A stretch of 64,000 nt of DNA from Bacteroidota bacterium (GTDB taxonomy: Bacteria; Bacteroidota; Bacteroidia; Bacteroidales; UBA12077). Numbering within the stretch: the first letter of the stretch is position 1; each line of letters opens with the position of its first letter. Below are positions 1 to 10,500 of this stretch, piece by piece. The DNA is taken from the NCBI GenBank assembly GCA_020444275.1, contig JAHLLG010000004.1, positions 124,001 through 188,000 of the forward strand. Reading direction: 5' to 3'. The notes beneath the pieces are model-generated. The model ran no database searches. It was not told where the DNA came from and was given only the letters and a program-made list of their open reading frames with translations. The translations under genes and the position numbers were made by a program.

Positions 1-1
1 T

Positions 2-1156
2 GTGGGAGCAAAAAATGAAGAGGCAGACAGAACGGGTTTCGCACACTTCTTTGAACACTTACTTTTTCATGGAACAAAAAATATTCCTCAAGGAGAATTT
101 GAAAATACAGTTATGAATGCAGGTGGTTATTGTAATGCATATACTAGTTACGATGTAACCTATTATTATCAACTACTGCCTGCTCACGAATATAAACTTG
201 GGTTATGGGTCGAGTCAGAAAGAATGCTGCACCCAATAATTACAGAAGAAGGAATTAATCGTGAACGAGAGATCGTAAAAGAAGAAAAACGTATGCGTTA
301 TGAAGGGAAACCTCTGGGAAATTCATACTACGATATGATGGGCGCAATGTTTACCTACGAAACCTACGGTCACAATATGATAGGCTCAATGGATGACCTT
401 GATGCATCATCGATAAAAGACTTTAAAGGCTTTTTTGAAAAATATTATGTTCCGAATAACGCTTGCCTCGTAGTAGCGGGTAATGTAGATATATTGGAAA
501 CAAAAAAGTGGATTGAATATTACTTTAAGGATATTCCTAAAGGGAAAGAGGTGAAAAGACCTAAAGATTTTGGTGGTCCTTCAGGGAAAGAAAAAATTAT
601 TGAAAAAACAGAAAAAGGGCTCAAAAAGACAGCTGTGTCGTTAAATTATTATGCTGTGCCTGAAACACATAGCGATGCACCGATAATGAACGTAATTGCG
701 GCGATTTTATCGGGCGATAATACGTACTCATACTTTGATAAGGATATATTAGTGGATAGTGATACAATAATTCAGCACGTATCGGCAACAACAGAGCTTT
801 GGGAAAAAGTTGGTGTTTTCAGAATAAAAGGGAAACTAAAAGTAGAAGGTCAGGAGCAACATTTAATATCAAAAGTTGAAGAGCAACTCGAGAGACTAAA
901 AAATGAACCGGTTGACGACTACGTTTTACAGCAGGTAATTAATAGTTTCGAAGTAGGTTATACCGATTTTTACTTTCATGCCGAATCGCTGGCAGATATG
1001 ATTACAAATTACCACCATTTCTGGGGCGATGCAAACGAATTTAATAACGTGATTGAAAAATATACTAGTATAACAGCTAAAGACATTCAGAGAGTTGCCA
1101 AAAAATACTTTAATAAAGATAATCGGGTATCGATTATTTATCATCCTGAAAAATAA
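2..1156 (+). CDS. M16 family zinc metallopeptidase, catalytic member of a pair (5' end outside window)
   Basis: This is the C-terminal part of an M16B-type (processing-peptidase-like) zinc peptidase. The inverted zinc motif HFFEH lies 15 residues into the visible protein, in the typical context GFAHFFEHLLFHGT. The downstream segment NREREIVKEE should supply the third zinc ligand. The first visible codon, GTG, falls in the conserved stretch just before the zinc motif, so the real start and any signal peptide lie before the window. The stop is 6 nt before the next gene, a second M16 protein without the zinc motif. Catalytic and non-catalytic M16 genes in tandem are a common arrangement and the two products usually work together. 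The protein is probably periplasmic; its substrate cannot be read from the sequence. Confidence 0.9.
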   Translation: MGAKNEEADRTGFAHFFEHLLFHGTKNIPQGEFENTVMNAGGYCNAYTSYDVTYYYQLLPAHEYKLGLWVESERMLHPIITEEGINREREIVKEEKRMRYEGKPLGNSYYDMMGAMFTYETYGHNMIGSMDDLDASSIKDFKGFFEKYYVPNNACLVVAGNVDILETKKWIEYYFKDIPKGKEVKRPKDFGGPSGKEKIIEKTEKGLKKTAVSLNYYAVPETHSDAPIMNVIAAILSGDNTYSYFDKDILVDSDTIIQHVSATTELWEKVGVFRIKGKLKVEGQEQHLISKVEEQLERLKNEPVDDYVLQQVINSFEVGYTDFYFHAESLADMITNYHHFWGDANEFNNVIEKYTSITAKDIQRVAKKYFNKDNRVSIIYHPEK

Positions 1157-1162
1157 ATTGTC

Positions 1163-2617
1163 ATGAGAAATATATTAATAACATTCGTTATATTATTCAC
1201 TGCTTTTTCAGTAAAAGCACAGATAGACAGGACACATGCACCAAATCCTGACAGCCCTAAAAAATTAGATGTTGGGGTTTTGATTCCAATCGAAATGGAT
1301 AACGGACTGCAAGTTTATTTGGCTCCTATTAAAAACTATCCAAAATTTACGCTTTCGGTTAATATTGAACAACCAAATATTTACGATGACGAAAGACAAG
1401 AGGAAAGTGGCATTTTAACAAAAGCATATTATAAAAAATTATCAGAGAAATATCCGAACGGGCAAATAGATTCTCTGGTAAGATTAAAAGGAGCAATGCT
1501 TTCGGCAACTACTCGTGGAGGAACTATTAAGGGAATGAATCGCGATATTGATGTTTTACTTGATCTATATACTGATTTATTATTCAATCCGCTAATTAAG
1601 GAAGAATACATTGAGGATAAGAAAGAACAATATAAGAAATCTCAGGAAAATAAAACTGAGCAAAGTTCTGTATTTAGTGATAAGCAGTTTGTTTTAGAAA
1701 GATTGGTTGACTCTTTACTTCATGGTGAGGCTAAGGAAGAGGAAAAAAAGAAAGAAATAATTCAAAATTACGACAATATTACCATTGAAGTTATAGAAGA
1801 TTTTATACAGAAAAGGATTGTTGCGAATAACTCGGTTATTGTTCTTATTGGAGATTTCTCTGAAAAGAATACGGCGAAATTAATGAAGAAATATTTCGGG
1901 AAATGGCAACAGGGAGAGCCTATTGAAAAAGAAATAGAACTTAAATCTTCCAAATCGGCAATAGAAAAAAGAAGGATAGTTGTTCTGGATAAACCGAATG
2001 CAGTACAATCAAAAATACGATTTCAATGGATTTTAGGCGATGCTTACGCTTATGGAGAGCATGCAGTTAAAATTGAAGTATTAAACGAAATATTAGGTGA
2101 GAGTCAGCTTTCATATTTATATAAAAACTTAAGAGAAGACAAAGGTCTGTGCTATTTTGTTGGCTCAAGTATTGTTCCGGACGATAATGGCGGAAGAGCA
2201 TCCATATGGATGAGTGTTCGCACTGATCAAACAGCATATGCTATTGAAAATATACTTTTAGAAATGCTACGAATCAGAAACTTCGATGTGTCTGATCATG
2301 ATTTGAAAGTTGCCAAAAGTAGTTTAATCGGCGAGTTTACACGTTCGTTGAGTGGTATTGCTCCGGTACCATATATTTCTTTTGCTATGATTAAAGAAAC
2401 ATACAATTTACCTGACGATTATTTACAGACTAAAGTGTCTAAATATTACGAAGTAAATACGAAAGATATTCGTGAAATGGCAGAAAGGTATGTTAAACCA
2501 TTTAAGAATGTACTCGTGATTACAGGTAAAGCAAGTGAATTGCACGGTACATTGGAAAAATTTGGAGAAGTAACTTATTTAGATGAAGACGGAAACGAGT
2601 TAATATTCGAAGAATAG
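1163..2617 (+). CDS. M16 family protein, zinc motif absent (partner subunit)
   Basis: This is a 484-residue secreted protein with a signal peptide at about residues 1-19 ending in VKA-Q. Its fold markers are M16-like: an N-terminal half with EESGILTKAYYKKL where an active member has HxxEH, and a C-terminal half with the usual LREDKGLCYFVGSS motif, the R/Y-type substrate-binding segment. Without the HxxEH residues it should be catalytically inactive and act as the partner of the upstream enzyme. It starts 6 nt after that gene, so the two are almost certainly cotranscribed. A strong hairpin terminator follows at 2638-2667. Confidence 0.88.
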   Translation: MRNILITFVILFTAFSVKAQIDRTHAPNPDSPKKLDVGVLIPIEMDNGLQVYLAPIKNYPKFTLSVNIEQPNIYDDERQEESGILTKAYYKKLSEKYPNGQIDSLVRLKGAMLSATTRGGTIKGMNRDIDVLLDLYTDLLFNPLIKEEYIEDKKEQYKKSQENKTEQSSVFSDKQFVLERLVDSLLHGEAKEEEKKKEIIQNYDNITIEVIEDFIQKRIVANNSVIVLIGDFSEKNTAKLMKKYFGKWQQGEPIEKEIELKSSKSAIEKRRIVVLDKPNAVQSKIRFQWILGDAYAYGEHAVKIEVLNEILGESQLSYLYKNLREDKGLCYFVGSSIVPDDNGGRASIWMSVRTDQTAYAIENILLEMLRIRNFDVSDHDLKVAKSSLIGEFTRSLSGIAPVPYISFAMIKETYNLPDDYLQTKVSKYYEVNTKDIREMAERYVKPFKNVLVITGKASELHGTLEKFGEVTYLDEDGNELIFEE

Positions 2618-2637
2618 GTTAAAATTTTAGGGTTAAG

Positions 2638-2667
2638 GGAAGATCAATACATGATCTTCCTTTTTTT
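2638..2667 (+). terminator. Rho-independent terminator after the M16 pair
   Basis: GGAAGATC (2638-2645) and GATCTTCC (2653-2660) form a perfect 8-bp stem around a 7-nt loop, followed directly by seven T. It closes the M16 pair. It also overlaps the first possible ATG (2651) of the next reading frame, which argues for a later start of that gene. Confidence 0.85.
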
Positions 2668-2680
2668 AAATTTATGTGTT

Positions 2681-3346
2681 ATGCTCGAAACGAAGATGTC
2701 TTTTTTAAATAGTGTAAATCATGAGATTAGAACTCCGTTAAATTCTATTCTGGGTTTTTCAGCATTACTGCTAGACAGAAATTATGATATAGAAAAAGTT
2801 AAAGAACTTTCGCAAAACATTAATAATTCAGGAAACAGATTGAAATTCTATTTAGAAAATCTAATTTTGATCCTCGAATTAAAAGACAAACTCTATTGTG
2901 TAACTTCTTCAAAAATAGAATTTAGGTTATTTCTTCATGATCTAATAACATCTATTAATGAGAACCTTAGTGGTCAAGATAATTTTGTTATTGAAGTAAA
3001 CTACAATTCAGAATTATTTAATACTACAATCCAAGGTGATAAAAGGTTATTAATAAAACTTTTATCAAGCTTAATTCTGGATAACATATTTAATGATATT
3101 GAGGGGAAAGTTAATATCTTGTATAGATCAAATAATGTAGGTTCTGTAAAAGTAAAAAGGATCAAAGAGAAACGAACGGAATCTGAAATTGAAAGTGTAA
3201 ATACAAATAAGAAAGATTCTTTTAGCAAAGAGATTAATACTGCAATTGCGAATCAATGTTTAGAAATTATGAACGAGTATGTGAGTTTATACTCGAACTA
3301 TTCAACAAAACAAACTAATTTTGAAATTCATACCCCGAATAAATAA
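2681..3346 (+). CDS. Histidine-kinase-like protein with degenerate ATPase domain (probable pseudokinase)
   Basis: The N-terminus holds a good HisKA H-box, NHEIRTPLNSILGFS, about 12 residues in. A segment LLIKLLSSLILDNIFND occupies the place of the N-box. The C-terminal text IANQCLEIMNEYVSLYSN resembles the end of a HATPase domain, but the D-box and G-box glycines are missing. At about 220 residues it has no sensor or membrane segment. It may be a decaying kinase, or a retained phosphotransfer or dimerisation module. I chose ATG 2681 because the earlier in-frame ATG at 2651 lies inside the terminator hairpin; ATG 2696 is also possible. It sits alone between M16 genes and no response regulator is adjacent. 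Confidence 0.6.
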   Translation: MLETKMSFLNSVNHEIRTPLNSILGFSALLLDRNYDIEKVKELSQNINNSGNRLKFYLENLILILELKDKLYCVTSSKIEFRLFLHDLITSINENLSGQDNFVIEVNYNSELFNTTIQGDKRLLIKLLSSLILDNIFNDIEGKVNILYRSNNVGSVKVKRIKEKRTESEIESVNTNKKDSFSKEINTAIANQCLEIMNEYVSLYSNYSTKQTNFEIHTPNK

Positions 3347-3391
3347 TTATTTGTTATTTGGTTATTTAAGAGGATTTATAAATCTATATAA

Positions 3392-6196
3392 ATGATGAAA
3401 AAAATTTCCACATATATCATATTGGCATTAATTTTTATTTGTAATACCTATGCCAGTAATACAACAGATACAATACCACTGGATCCGGCAATTAGATATG
3501 GAGTATTAGAAAACGGCCTAACTTATTATATTCGTCATAACGAAGAGCCAAAAGAACGAGTTAGCTTTTATCTGGTTCAGAATGTTGGAGCTATTCTTGA
3601 AAATGATAATCAGAATGGCTTAGCTCATTTTTTAGAGCACATGGCATTTAACGGATTGGAGCACTTTAAAGGCAAAGCTATGCTGGAATATCTTGAAAAA
3701 AACGGTGTTTCTTTTGGACGAGACATAAATGCCTATACTACTACCGACGAAACCGTTTATAATATAAGTAATGTGCCGGTATCTAATCCTCATTTAATTG
3801 ATTCAACGTTAATGGTTTTGTATGACTGGTGTGATAACCTGTTATTGGAAAACTCAGAAATTGATGCGGAAAGAGGTGTTATAGCTGAAGAATGGAGAAC
3901 AAGAAGAAATGCAAGGTTTCGAATGAATAATAAAGAGTTAAATAGTCTGTATTTTGATAGTAAGTATTCAAAACGCGATGTAATTGGCGATTTAGAGGTA
4001 ATTAAAAAATTTAATTATCAAACAATAAAAGATTTTTATCACGATTGGTACCGCACAGATCTACAAGCAGTAATTGTTGTGGGTGATATTGATGTAGATA
4101 CGATAGAAACGATTATAAAAGAGAGATTCTCAAAAATAAAAGCTATTGAAAATCCTAAGGAAAGAAAAACATATGAAATACCCGATAATAAAGATCCACG
4201 TTATGCTTTGATTACTGATAAAGAAGCAACATTCAGCAATGTGAAGCTTGTCTTTAAGCATGATCCAGTTTGTGCGGAAAATATGGGTAATAAGTTTTTA
4301 AGAGAGATGTATGTTCGAAACGTATTTACAAATATGCTTGGCAACCGGTTAAATGAACCTTTGCATACAGAAAATCCTCCTTACATGGGAGCTATGGCAT
4401 ACATTTTTCAGAAATATCGTTCCAAGGAAGATTATACGTTATATATTGTTCATGCTGAGGGGAAAGCCTTGAAAGCAACAGAAGCTGCAGTTCAAATTGT
4501 GGAGCAGGCGAAACGATTCGGTTTTACCGAAACAGAATTTGAAAGGGCAAAAACAAATCTCTTAAACCAGTTCGATGATGCATACAAAAAAAGAGAAGAA
4601 ATTGACAACGATTCGTATGCAAAAGAATATAGAAATCATTATTTAACAGGAGAACCAGCTCCAGGTATTGAATACGAATTTAAATATCTTAAGGAAATTT
4701 TGTCTCAACTTACACTTGAAGAAATAAATGCCGTAGCTCAAAAATATTTAACCGATACCAATATGTTAATAGCAGTTTCTGGTCCGGAAAAGGAAGGATT
4801 AATTCATCCAACAAAGGAGGAAATATTAGCTGTTATAAACAACAATAAGAATTCTGAGATAGAACCATACGACGATTCATTCAGTGGTTCATCTTTAATA
4901 TCTGAATTACCGACGAAGGGGAAAATTCTTGAAAGAAAACCCATTGAAAAATTAGGAGCAGAAGAAATTACGTTAAGTAATGGTATAAAAGTATTTGTTA
5001 AAGAATCAGACCTCGATAAAGAAAGTGTGATTATTAATGCACATTCCTGGGGTGGGAGATCGGTTCTTCCGCAAAAACAATTGATCAATGCAAAGTTTTT
5101 TGGCGATTTTATTGGTTCGTATGGTGTAGCCGATTTTTCATCTATGGATTTACAAAAACTATTAACCGGGAAAAATGCTTCGGCTAATTTTAGTATTGGC
5201 GATTTAACTGAAACCATTTCTGGTCATGCTTCAACAAAGGATCTGGAAACAATGTTTCAGTTGATATATCTTAAGTTTACAGCACCTCGGTTCGATAAGA
5301 AAATGTATAATTCTGTTTATTCAAGGTTAGAATCCTACGCACAAAGCTATGGCAACGATGTTGATCGTGTGTTTAAAGATTCAGTTAAATTAATCATGAA
5401 TAATTATCATCCAAGAGTACATATCATGAAAAAAGAACTTTTAGATGAACTAAGTTTTGATGGAATAAAACAAATATACCAAGAGCGATTCGGAAATCCG
5501 GGTGATTTTACCTTTGTTATCTCTGGTGACTTTGAGCAAAAGCAATTGGATAGTTTATTAGAAACGTATATTGCATCCTTACCTGTTAAGGAGGGAAAGG
5601 AGAAGTATATTGATCATAAAATTAAGCCTCCAAAAAAGGATGTTGTCAATCATTTTGAGTTGCCAATGGACACAAAAAAATCTACGGTATATGTTAATTT
5701 GCACAAGGAATATACATATTCTGTAGAAGATGAAATTTACTTGTATGTAATTTCAAGACTGCTTTCTAAACGATATTTGGATGAAATACGCGAAAAAGAA
5801 GGTGGAACATATGGTGTAGGAGTTAGTTCATCGTTTAAAGATTATCCTTACGACGAGTTAAGATTACGTTTTGCGTTCGATTGTGATCCTGAAAAAGCAG
5901 AAAAACTAAAAACAATAGCCCTGGCTGAGATTGATAAATTGTTGGATGGTATTATTAACGAGGAAGATCTGGAGGAAATAAAACAAAATATTAATAAAAG
6001 TGGGGAAGAACGCTTAAACAATTTAGGCTATTGGCATGGCAAGCTTTCAGATTATGCAATCGAAGGTGAAATGCCAATTCTTCGTGATGAAATAGAAGGC
6101 CTTGTTAAACAAATGACTCCAAAGGCCGTTACAAAAAAGGCAAACAAATTATTAAAGAGGACAAAAAGAGTTGAGGTAATCATGTCGGCAAAATGA
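3392..6196 (+). CDS. Large M16 family zinc peptidase with two M16 halves (PqqL-like)
   Basis: This 934-residue protein has a signal peptide (about residues 1-21). The N-terminal half holds the inverted zinc motif HFLEH at residues 79-83 and the downstream ERGVIAEE segment at about 160-167. The C-terminal half begins near residue 510 and has no zinc motif but keeps the KEGGTYGVGVS segment. This is the single-chain architecture of PqqL and insulysin-like enzymes, with length in the family range. It likely degrades peptides in the periplasm. It follows the kinase-like gene by 45 nt and precedes the efflux operon by 117 nt. An alternative start is the second ATG, 3 nt later. Confidence 0.9.
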   Translation: MMKKISTYIILALIFICNTYASNTTDTIPLDPAIRYGVLENGLTYYIRHNEEPKERVSFYLVQNVGAILENDNQNGLAHFLEHMAFNGLEHFKGKAMLEYLEKNGVSFGRDINAYTTTDETVYNISNVPVSNPHLIDSTLMVLYDWCDNLLLENSEIDAERGVIAEEWRTRRNARFRMNNKELNSLYFDSKYSKRDVIGDLEVIKKFNYQTIKDFYHDWYRTDLQAVIVVGDIDVDTIETIIKERFSKIKAIENPKERKTYEIPDNKDPRYALITDKEATFSNVKLVFKHDPVCAENMGNKFLREMYVRNVFTNMLGNRLNEPLHTENPPYMGAMAYIFQKYRSKEDYTLYIVHAEGKALKATEAAVQIVEQAKRFGFTETEFERAKTNLLNQFDDAYKKREEIDNDSYAKEYRNHYLTGEPAPGIEYEFKYLKEILSQLTLEEINAVAQKYLTDTNMLIAVSGPEKEGLIHPTKEEILAVINNNKNSEIEPYDDSFSGSSLISELPTKGKILERKPIEKLGAEEITLSNGIKVFVKESDLDKESVIINAHSWGGRSVLPQKQLINAKFFGDFIGSYGVADFSSMDLQKLLTGKNASANFSIGDLTETISGHASTKDLETMFQLIYLKFTAPRFDKKMYNSVYSRLESYAQSYGNDVDRVFKDSVKLIMNNYHPRVHIMKKELLDELSFDGIKQIYQERFGNPGDFTFVISGDFEQKQLDSLLETYIASLPVKEGKEKYIDHKIKPPKKDVVNHFELPMDTKKSTVYVNLHKEYTYSVEDEIYLYVISRLLSKRYLDEIREKEGGTYGVGVSSSFKDYPYDELRLRFAFDCDPEKAEKLKTIALAEIDKLLDGIINEEDLEEIKQNINKSGEERLNNLGYWHGKLSDYAIEGEMPILRDEIEGLVKQMTPKAVTKKANKLLKRTKRVEVIMSAK

Positions 6197-6313
6197 GCTT
6201 AATGGGTTATTGTAGTTTCAATAGGAGTAATTAAACTTTGTTTAACTTTTTTTGTCTTAGATGTAATAAATTTAGAAATTCGGGGTCTACCTTTTAATGC
6301 AAATTATAAAAAA

Positions 6314-7510
6314 ATGAAACAAATTGACAGAAGAATAGTCATTGTAGCAGCTTTGATTTTTATTGTAGGGCTTGCTTTTGGTTTGATGAAATTTTTAAGT
6401 GCACAAAAACCAGAACCACCAAGAAGACCTGCTGTTGTTGCTAAACGAATGGTAAAAGCAGAAGAAATAAAGTATACCACAATAAAATCGCCAGTGTCTG
6501 CACCAGGAAGGGTTGCATCCATATCGCAAGTAGATATCATTGCCGAGGCATCAGGTAAAATTCTTGTGAACAATATTCCTTTGAAAAAAGGAGCAAAATT
6601 CACAAAAGGAGATGTATTATTTACTATTTATCCCGATGAGGCCATACTCGCTTTAAAATCAAGAAAGAGTCAGTATTTAACAACTTTGGCGAATTTATTA
6701 CCCGATATTAAGATCGATTATCCGGAATATGAAGACGAATTCAGAACGTTTTTTAATGCTATTGATGTAAATAAAAAGTTACCCGAATTTCCTACAATCA
6801 AAAATGAAAAACTGGAAATATTCCTGGCAAGCAGAAATGTATTGAGTAACTATTATAGCATCTTAAAAGATGAATTACAATTGAGTCGACATACCATAAT
6901 AGCACCATTCGATGGTACCTATTCCGAAGTTTATTTGGAAGCTGGTGCGTACACCAACATGGGAGGAAGAGTTGCTCATGCCATTCAAACCGATATACTG
7001 GAAATTGAAGTTCCCTTAGATAAATTTGATGCCGAGTGGGTTAAAATTGGCGATAACGTAGATCTATATTCAGAATCGCGAGAGTTAAAATGGAGAGGAA
7101 ACATTGTACGAAAAAGTCAGTTTGTTGATGAAAATACCCAATCGCAAGGAGTCTTTATCAGGGTAAAGAATCTGGGTAAAAAACCATTACTTGTTGGAGA
7201 ATATATCAAAGCACAATTTCCGGGGCATCCTATTCAAGATGCTATGGAGATTCCGCGAAATGCCGTTTTTAATACCAACGAAGTTTTTATTGTTGAAGAT
7301 GGCAAAATTCATAATGAGATGATCAATATCATCAAGGTGAATGAGAAAACACTTATTTTCGATGGAGTTGACGAGGGGAAAACAATAGTAGTTCAACCAC
7401 TTATAAATGTTCAGGAAGGAACATTAGTTGATGTTTTGGGACAAGATTCAAACACTGGTAAAAAAACTACGAAAAAGCAGGATAAACCGAACGCAGGGAA
7501 TAAGGAGTAA
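6314..7510 (+). CDS. RND efflux membrane fusion protein (HlyD/AcrA-type adaptor)
   Basis: This 398-residue adaptor is anchored by one N-terminal membrane segment (about residues 8-28). A biotinyl-lipoyl-like half motif (ASGKILVNNIPLKKGAKFTKGDVLFTI) follows, then a helical hairpin region, the second lipoyl half with IIAPFDGTYSEVYLEAGAY, and beta-barrel and membrane-proximal domains. The C-terminus is Lys-rich. It would bridge the inner membrane pump to TolC. The pump gene begins 18 nt downstream and the TolC gene follows, so all three parts are in one operon. The substrate is unknown. Confidence 0.92.
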   Translation: MKQIDRRIVIVAALIFIVGLAFGLMKFLSAQKPEPPRRPAVVAKRMVKAEEIKYTTIKSPVSAPGRVASISQVDIIAEASGKILVNNIPLKKGAKFTKGDVLFTIYPDEAILALKSRKSQYLTTLANLLPDIKIDYPEYEDEFRTFFNAIDVNKKLPEFPTIKNEKLEIFLASRNVLSNYYSILKDELQLSRHTIIAPFDGTYSEVYLEAGAYTNMGGRVAHAIQTDILEIEVPLDKFDAEWVKIGDNVDLYSESRELKWRGNIVRKSQFVDENTQSQGVFIRVKNLGKKPLLVGEYIKAQFPGHPIQDAMEIPRNAVFNTNEVFIVEDGKIHNEMINIIKVNEKTLIFDGVDEGKTIVVQPLINVQEGTLVDVLGQDSNTGKKTTKKQDKPNAGNKE

Positions 7511-7528
7511 ATGTAAATCATTGTAAGT

Positions 7529-10500
7529 ATGAGAAAAATTGTAGAACGATTTGTAGAATACCCCATATATGCTAATCTAATCATTGCTTTTGTTGTTATT
7601 GCCGGAGTTGCTGGTCTTTTAAGCATGAAAAAAGCGTTTTTTCCTGAGTCGGAAAGTAGAATTATTAATGTTTCTGTTTTTTATCCGGGTGCTTCTCCCG
7701 TAGAAATGGAAGAAGGGGTTACTTCACGTATTGAAGAAGCTGTCAGGGGCATTGTCGGTATTAAAGAAATTAATTCCACATCGGTAGAAAACAGTTCTGT
7801 GGTTACTATAGAAACTACAGGCGAATATCCAATCGATGAAGTTTTAATGGAAGTTAAAAATGCGGTCGACGGAATCTCATCTTTACCTTCAGCTGCCGAA
7901 CGACCTATTGTAGCAAAACGCAGATCACGATCAGGGGCGTTATATATGACTCTGGTTGCTAAAGATGGTGCTGATGTTGATCTGATGACCTTGAAAGAAT
8001 ATGGACAGCGAGTTGAAGAGGATTTGATGCGCTCAGGAGTAATGAGCCAGGTTAACTTATCGGGTTATCCTGCTCCGGAAATTTCTGTGGAGGTGAAAGA
8101 AGAAGCGTTGTTGCGATATAATATCACGATAAATGAGATTATACGAGCAATTCAAGCCAACAATCAGGATGTTTCTGGTGGTCAGATAAAATCCGACGAG
8201 GAAGAACTTTTAATCCGTTTGCGATCAAGAAGCACAAATCCAAACGAAATAGGAAATATTATTGTTCGTGGTACAGGTAATGGTGGATTTATACGAATAC
8301 GCGATATTGCAGAGGTTAAAAAGAAATTTGCAGATACTTCTGACAAATCATGGATTAATGGTAAAAACGCAGTATTCCTTAGTGTTGATAAACTTCCCGA
8401 AGAAGATTTAGAAGAAATTACTGAATATGCAGAGCAATATGTAAAAGAGTTTAATGAAGAAAACCCCGGTGTTGAGCTCGATGTATCGTTTTCCTTTCTT
8501 GAGATACTGGATAGTCGTCTCGATTTGCTGGTTTCAAATGGAAAAATCGGATTGTTTTTAGTAATCCTCGTTATATCGATGTTTCTTAATATAAGAATAT
8601 CATTCTGGGTTGCTATAGGTATACCATTCAGCTTTTTGGCCATGTTTGTGTATGCTAGTCTTGCCGGTATAACCATTAATATGATTTCTTTATTCGGAAT
8701 GATATTAGTAATCGGTATTCTGGTGGATGATGGAATTGTAATCGCCGAGAATATCTACCTGCATTTTGAGAAAGGGAAAACACCTATGCGGGCAGCTGTT
8801 GATGGAACACTCGAAGTGTATCCTGCAGTTTTAACATCCGTTACAACAACTATTGTAGCATTTATTCCTCTATTGTTGCTCTCAGGAACACGAATGGAAA
8901 TGATGTATCACATGGCCATTGTGGTAGTGGTGAGCTTATTCTTTTCATTATTTGAAGCATTTTTTGTACTGCCGGCACATTTAAGCAGTCGGTTTATATT
9001 AAGAAAGCAGAGTATCGAAAACCAAAAGCGTGGTATCAAAAAATATTTCGAACGATTTATGGTGTGGTTGCGCGATGATATTTACCACCATGCCTTAAAT
9101 TGGTTGTTACGTTGGAGACATGCAGTGATTGGTATTCCAATCGCTTTTTTCCTTATTACGTTTGGGTTATTAAATGGCGGGTTTATTAAAACTACCTTCT
9201 TCCCTATGGTCGATTTTGATAATTTCGAGGTTAATATCGCATTTACACCGGGAGATGGTGAAAAGCAAACTAAGGAATACCTGGATAGATTTGAGAATGC
9301 CGTTTGGGAAGTTAACGATGAGTTGGTCGAAGAATTAAACCTCGATACTGATATTATTGATATTGTATCGAAATCAATTGGAGGATCATTTAGTGGACAG
9401 GAGATTGGATCGCATGCAGGTAATTTAAATGTTTATCCGATAAATTTAGAAGGTATTGCAATTAGCGGACACGAAATAGCAAATAGAGTGCGCGAGAAAA
9501 TAGGGAAAATTCCCGAAGCAAGAAAATTTACGGTTGCAGGTCGAAACAGATGGGGAGCTCCGGTTTCCATTAGTTTAATGTCGAAAAATCTACAAGAGCT
9601 CGACGAGGCAAAAGAGTATCTAATGAGTAGGTTAACAGAACTTCCGCAGTTAAAAGATATTAACGAAAATGTAGCTTTAGGAAAGCAGGAAGTACGTTTG
9701 AAATTAAAACCCAAAGCATATTTTTTAGGTTTAGATGAGACTACAATTGCTCAACAGGTTCGTCAAGGGTTTTATGGAGGCCAAGCACAACGTTTGCAAG
9801 AAGGTCGCGACGAGCTTCGTGTTTGGGTTCGTTACCCAAAATCGGATCGAATGACCCTTGGACAAATGGAAAATATGAAAATAAAAACACCGCAAGGTGA
9901 ATATCCATTAACAGAACTTGCAGATTATCACATGGAGCGTGGACCCGTTGCAATTAAACGTTATCAGGGATCTCGTGAAATACGGGTTGAAGCCGAACTG
10001 GTTGATCCAATGGCTCCGGTTCCTGAAATTTTAACTCAGATCTCAACAGAAATTATGCCCGATGTTGAGGCGCAGTTTGCAGGAATTCGATACGAATATC
10101 AAGGACAACAAAAATTTGGTAACGAGGCAGTGAATAAAATATGGCCTTACTTCCTGGTGTCATTCATTGTAATTATTTTTATCATGATTATGCATTTTAA
10201 GAGTTTAAACCAAACGCTTATTATTCTTTTTATGATTCCATTATCTATCTTAGGTGTTTTCTGGGGACACGGAATTCATGGAAAACCAGTTTCGTTAATG
10301 AGTTTGTGGGGAATGGTTGCTTTAACTGGTGTAATTATTAACGATGCAATTGTATTCTTATCAAAATATGATGGTAGTTTATTGGAGGGAATGAAAGTTA
10401 AAGATGCCATTGTAGAAGCCGGAAAACTAAGGCTTAGACCAATTATTTTAACTACAGTGACTACTTCAGCCGGATTATTCCCGATGATATTGGAAAAAAG

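Noticed and set aside
2651-2680. ATG 2651 as start of the kinase-like gene
   Set aside because: It lies inside the stem-loop of a strong terminator; a later ATG fits the HisKA start better.
4804-5217. 137-codon frame opposite the large M16 peptidase
   Set aside because: Antisense shadow; the sense frame is a clear family member.
8182-8676. 164-codon frame opposite the RND pump gene
   Set aside because: Antisense shadow of a conserved membrane protein; no promoter or leader.
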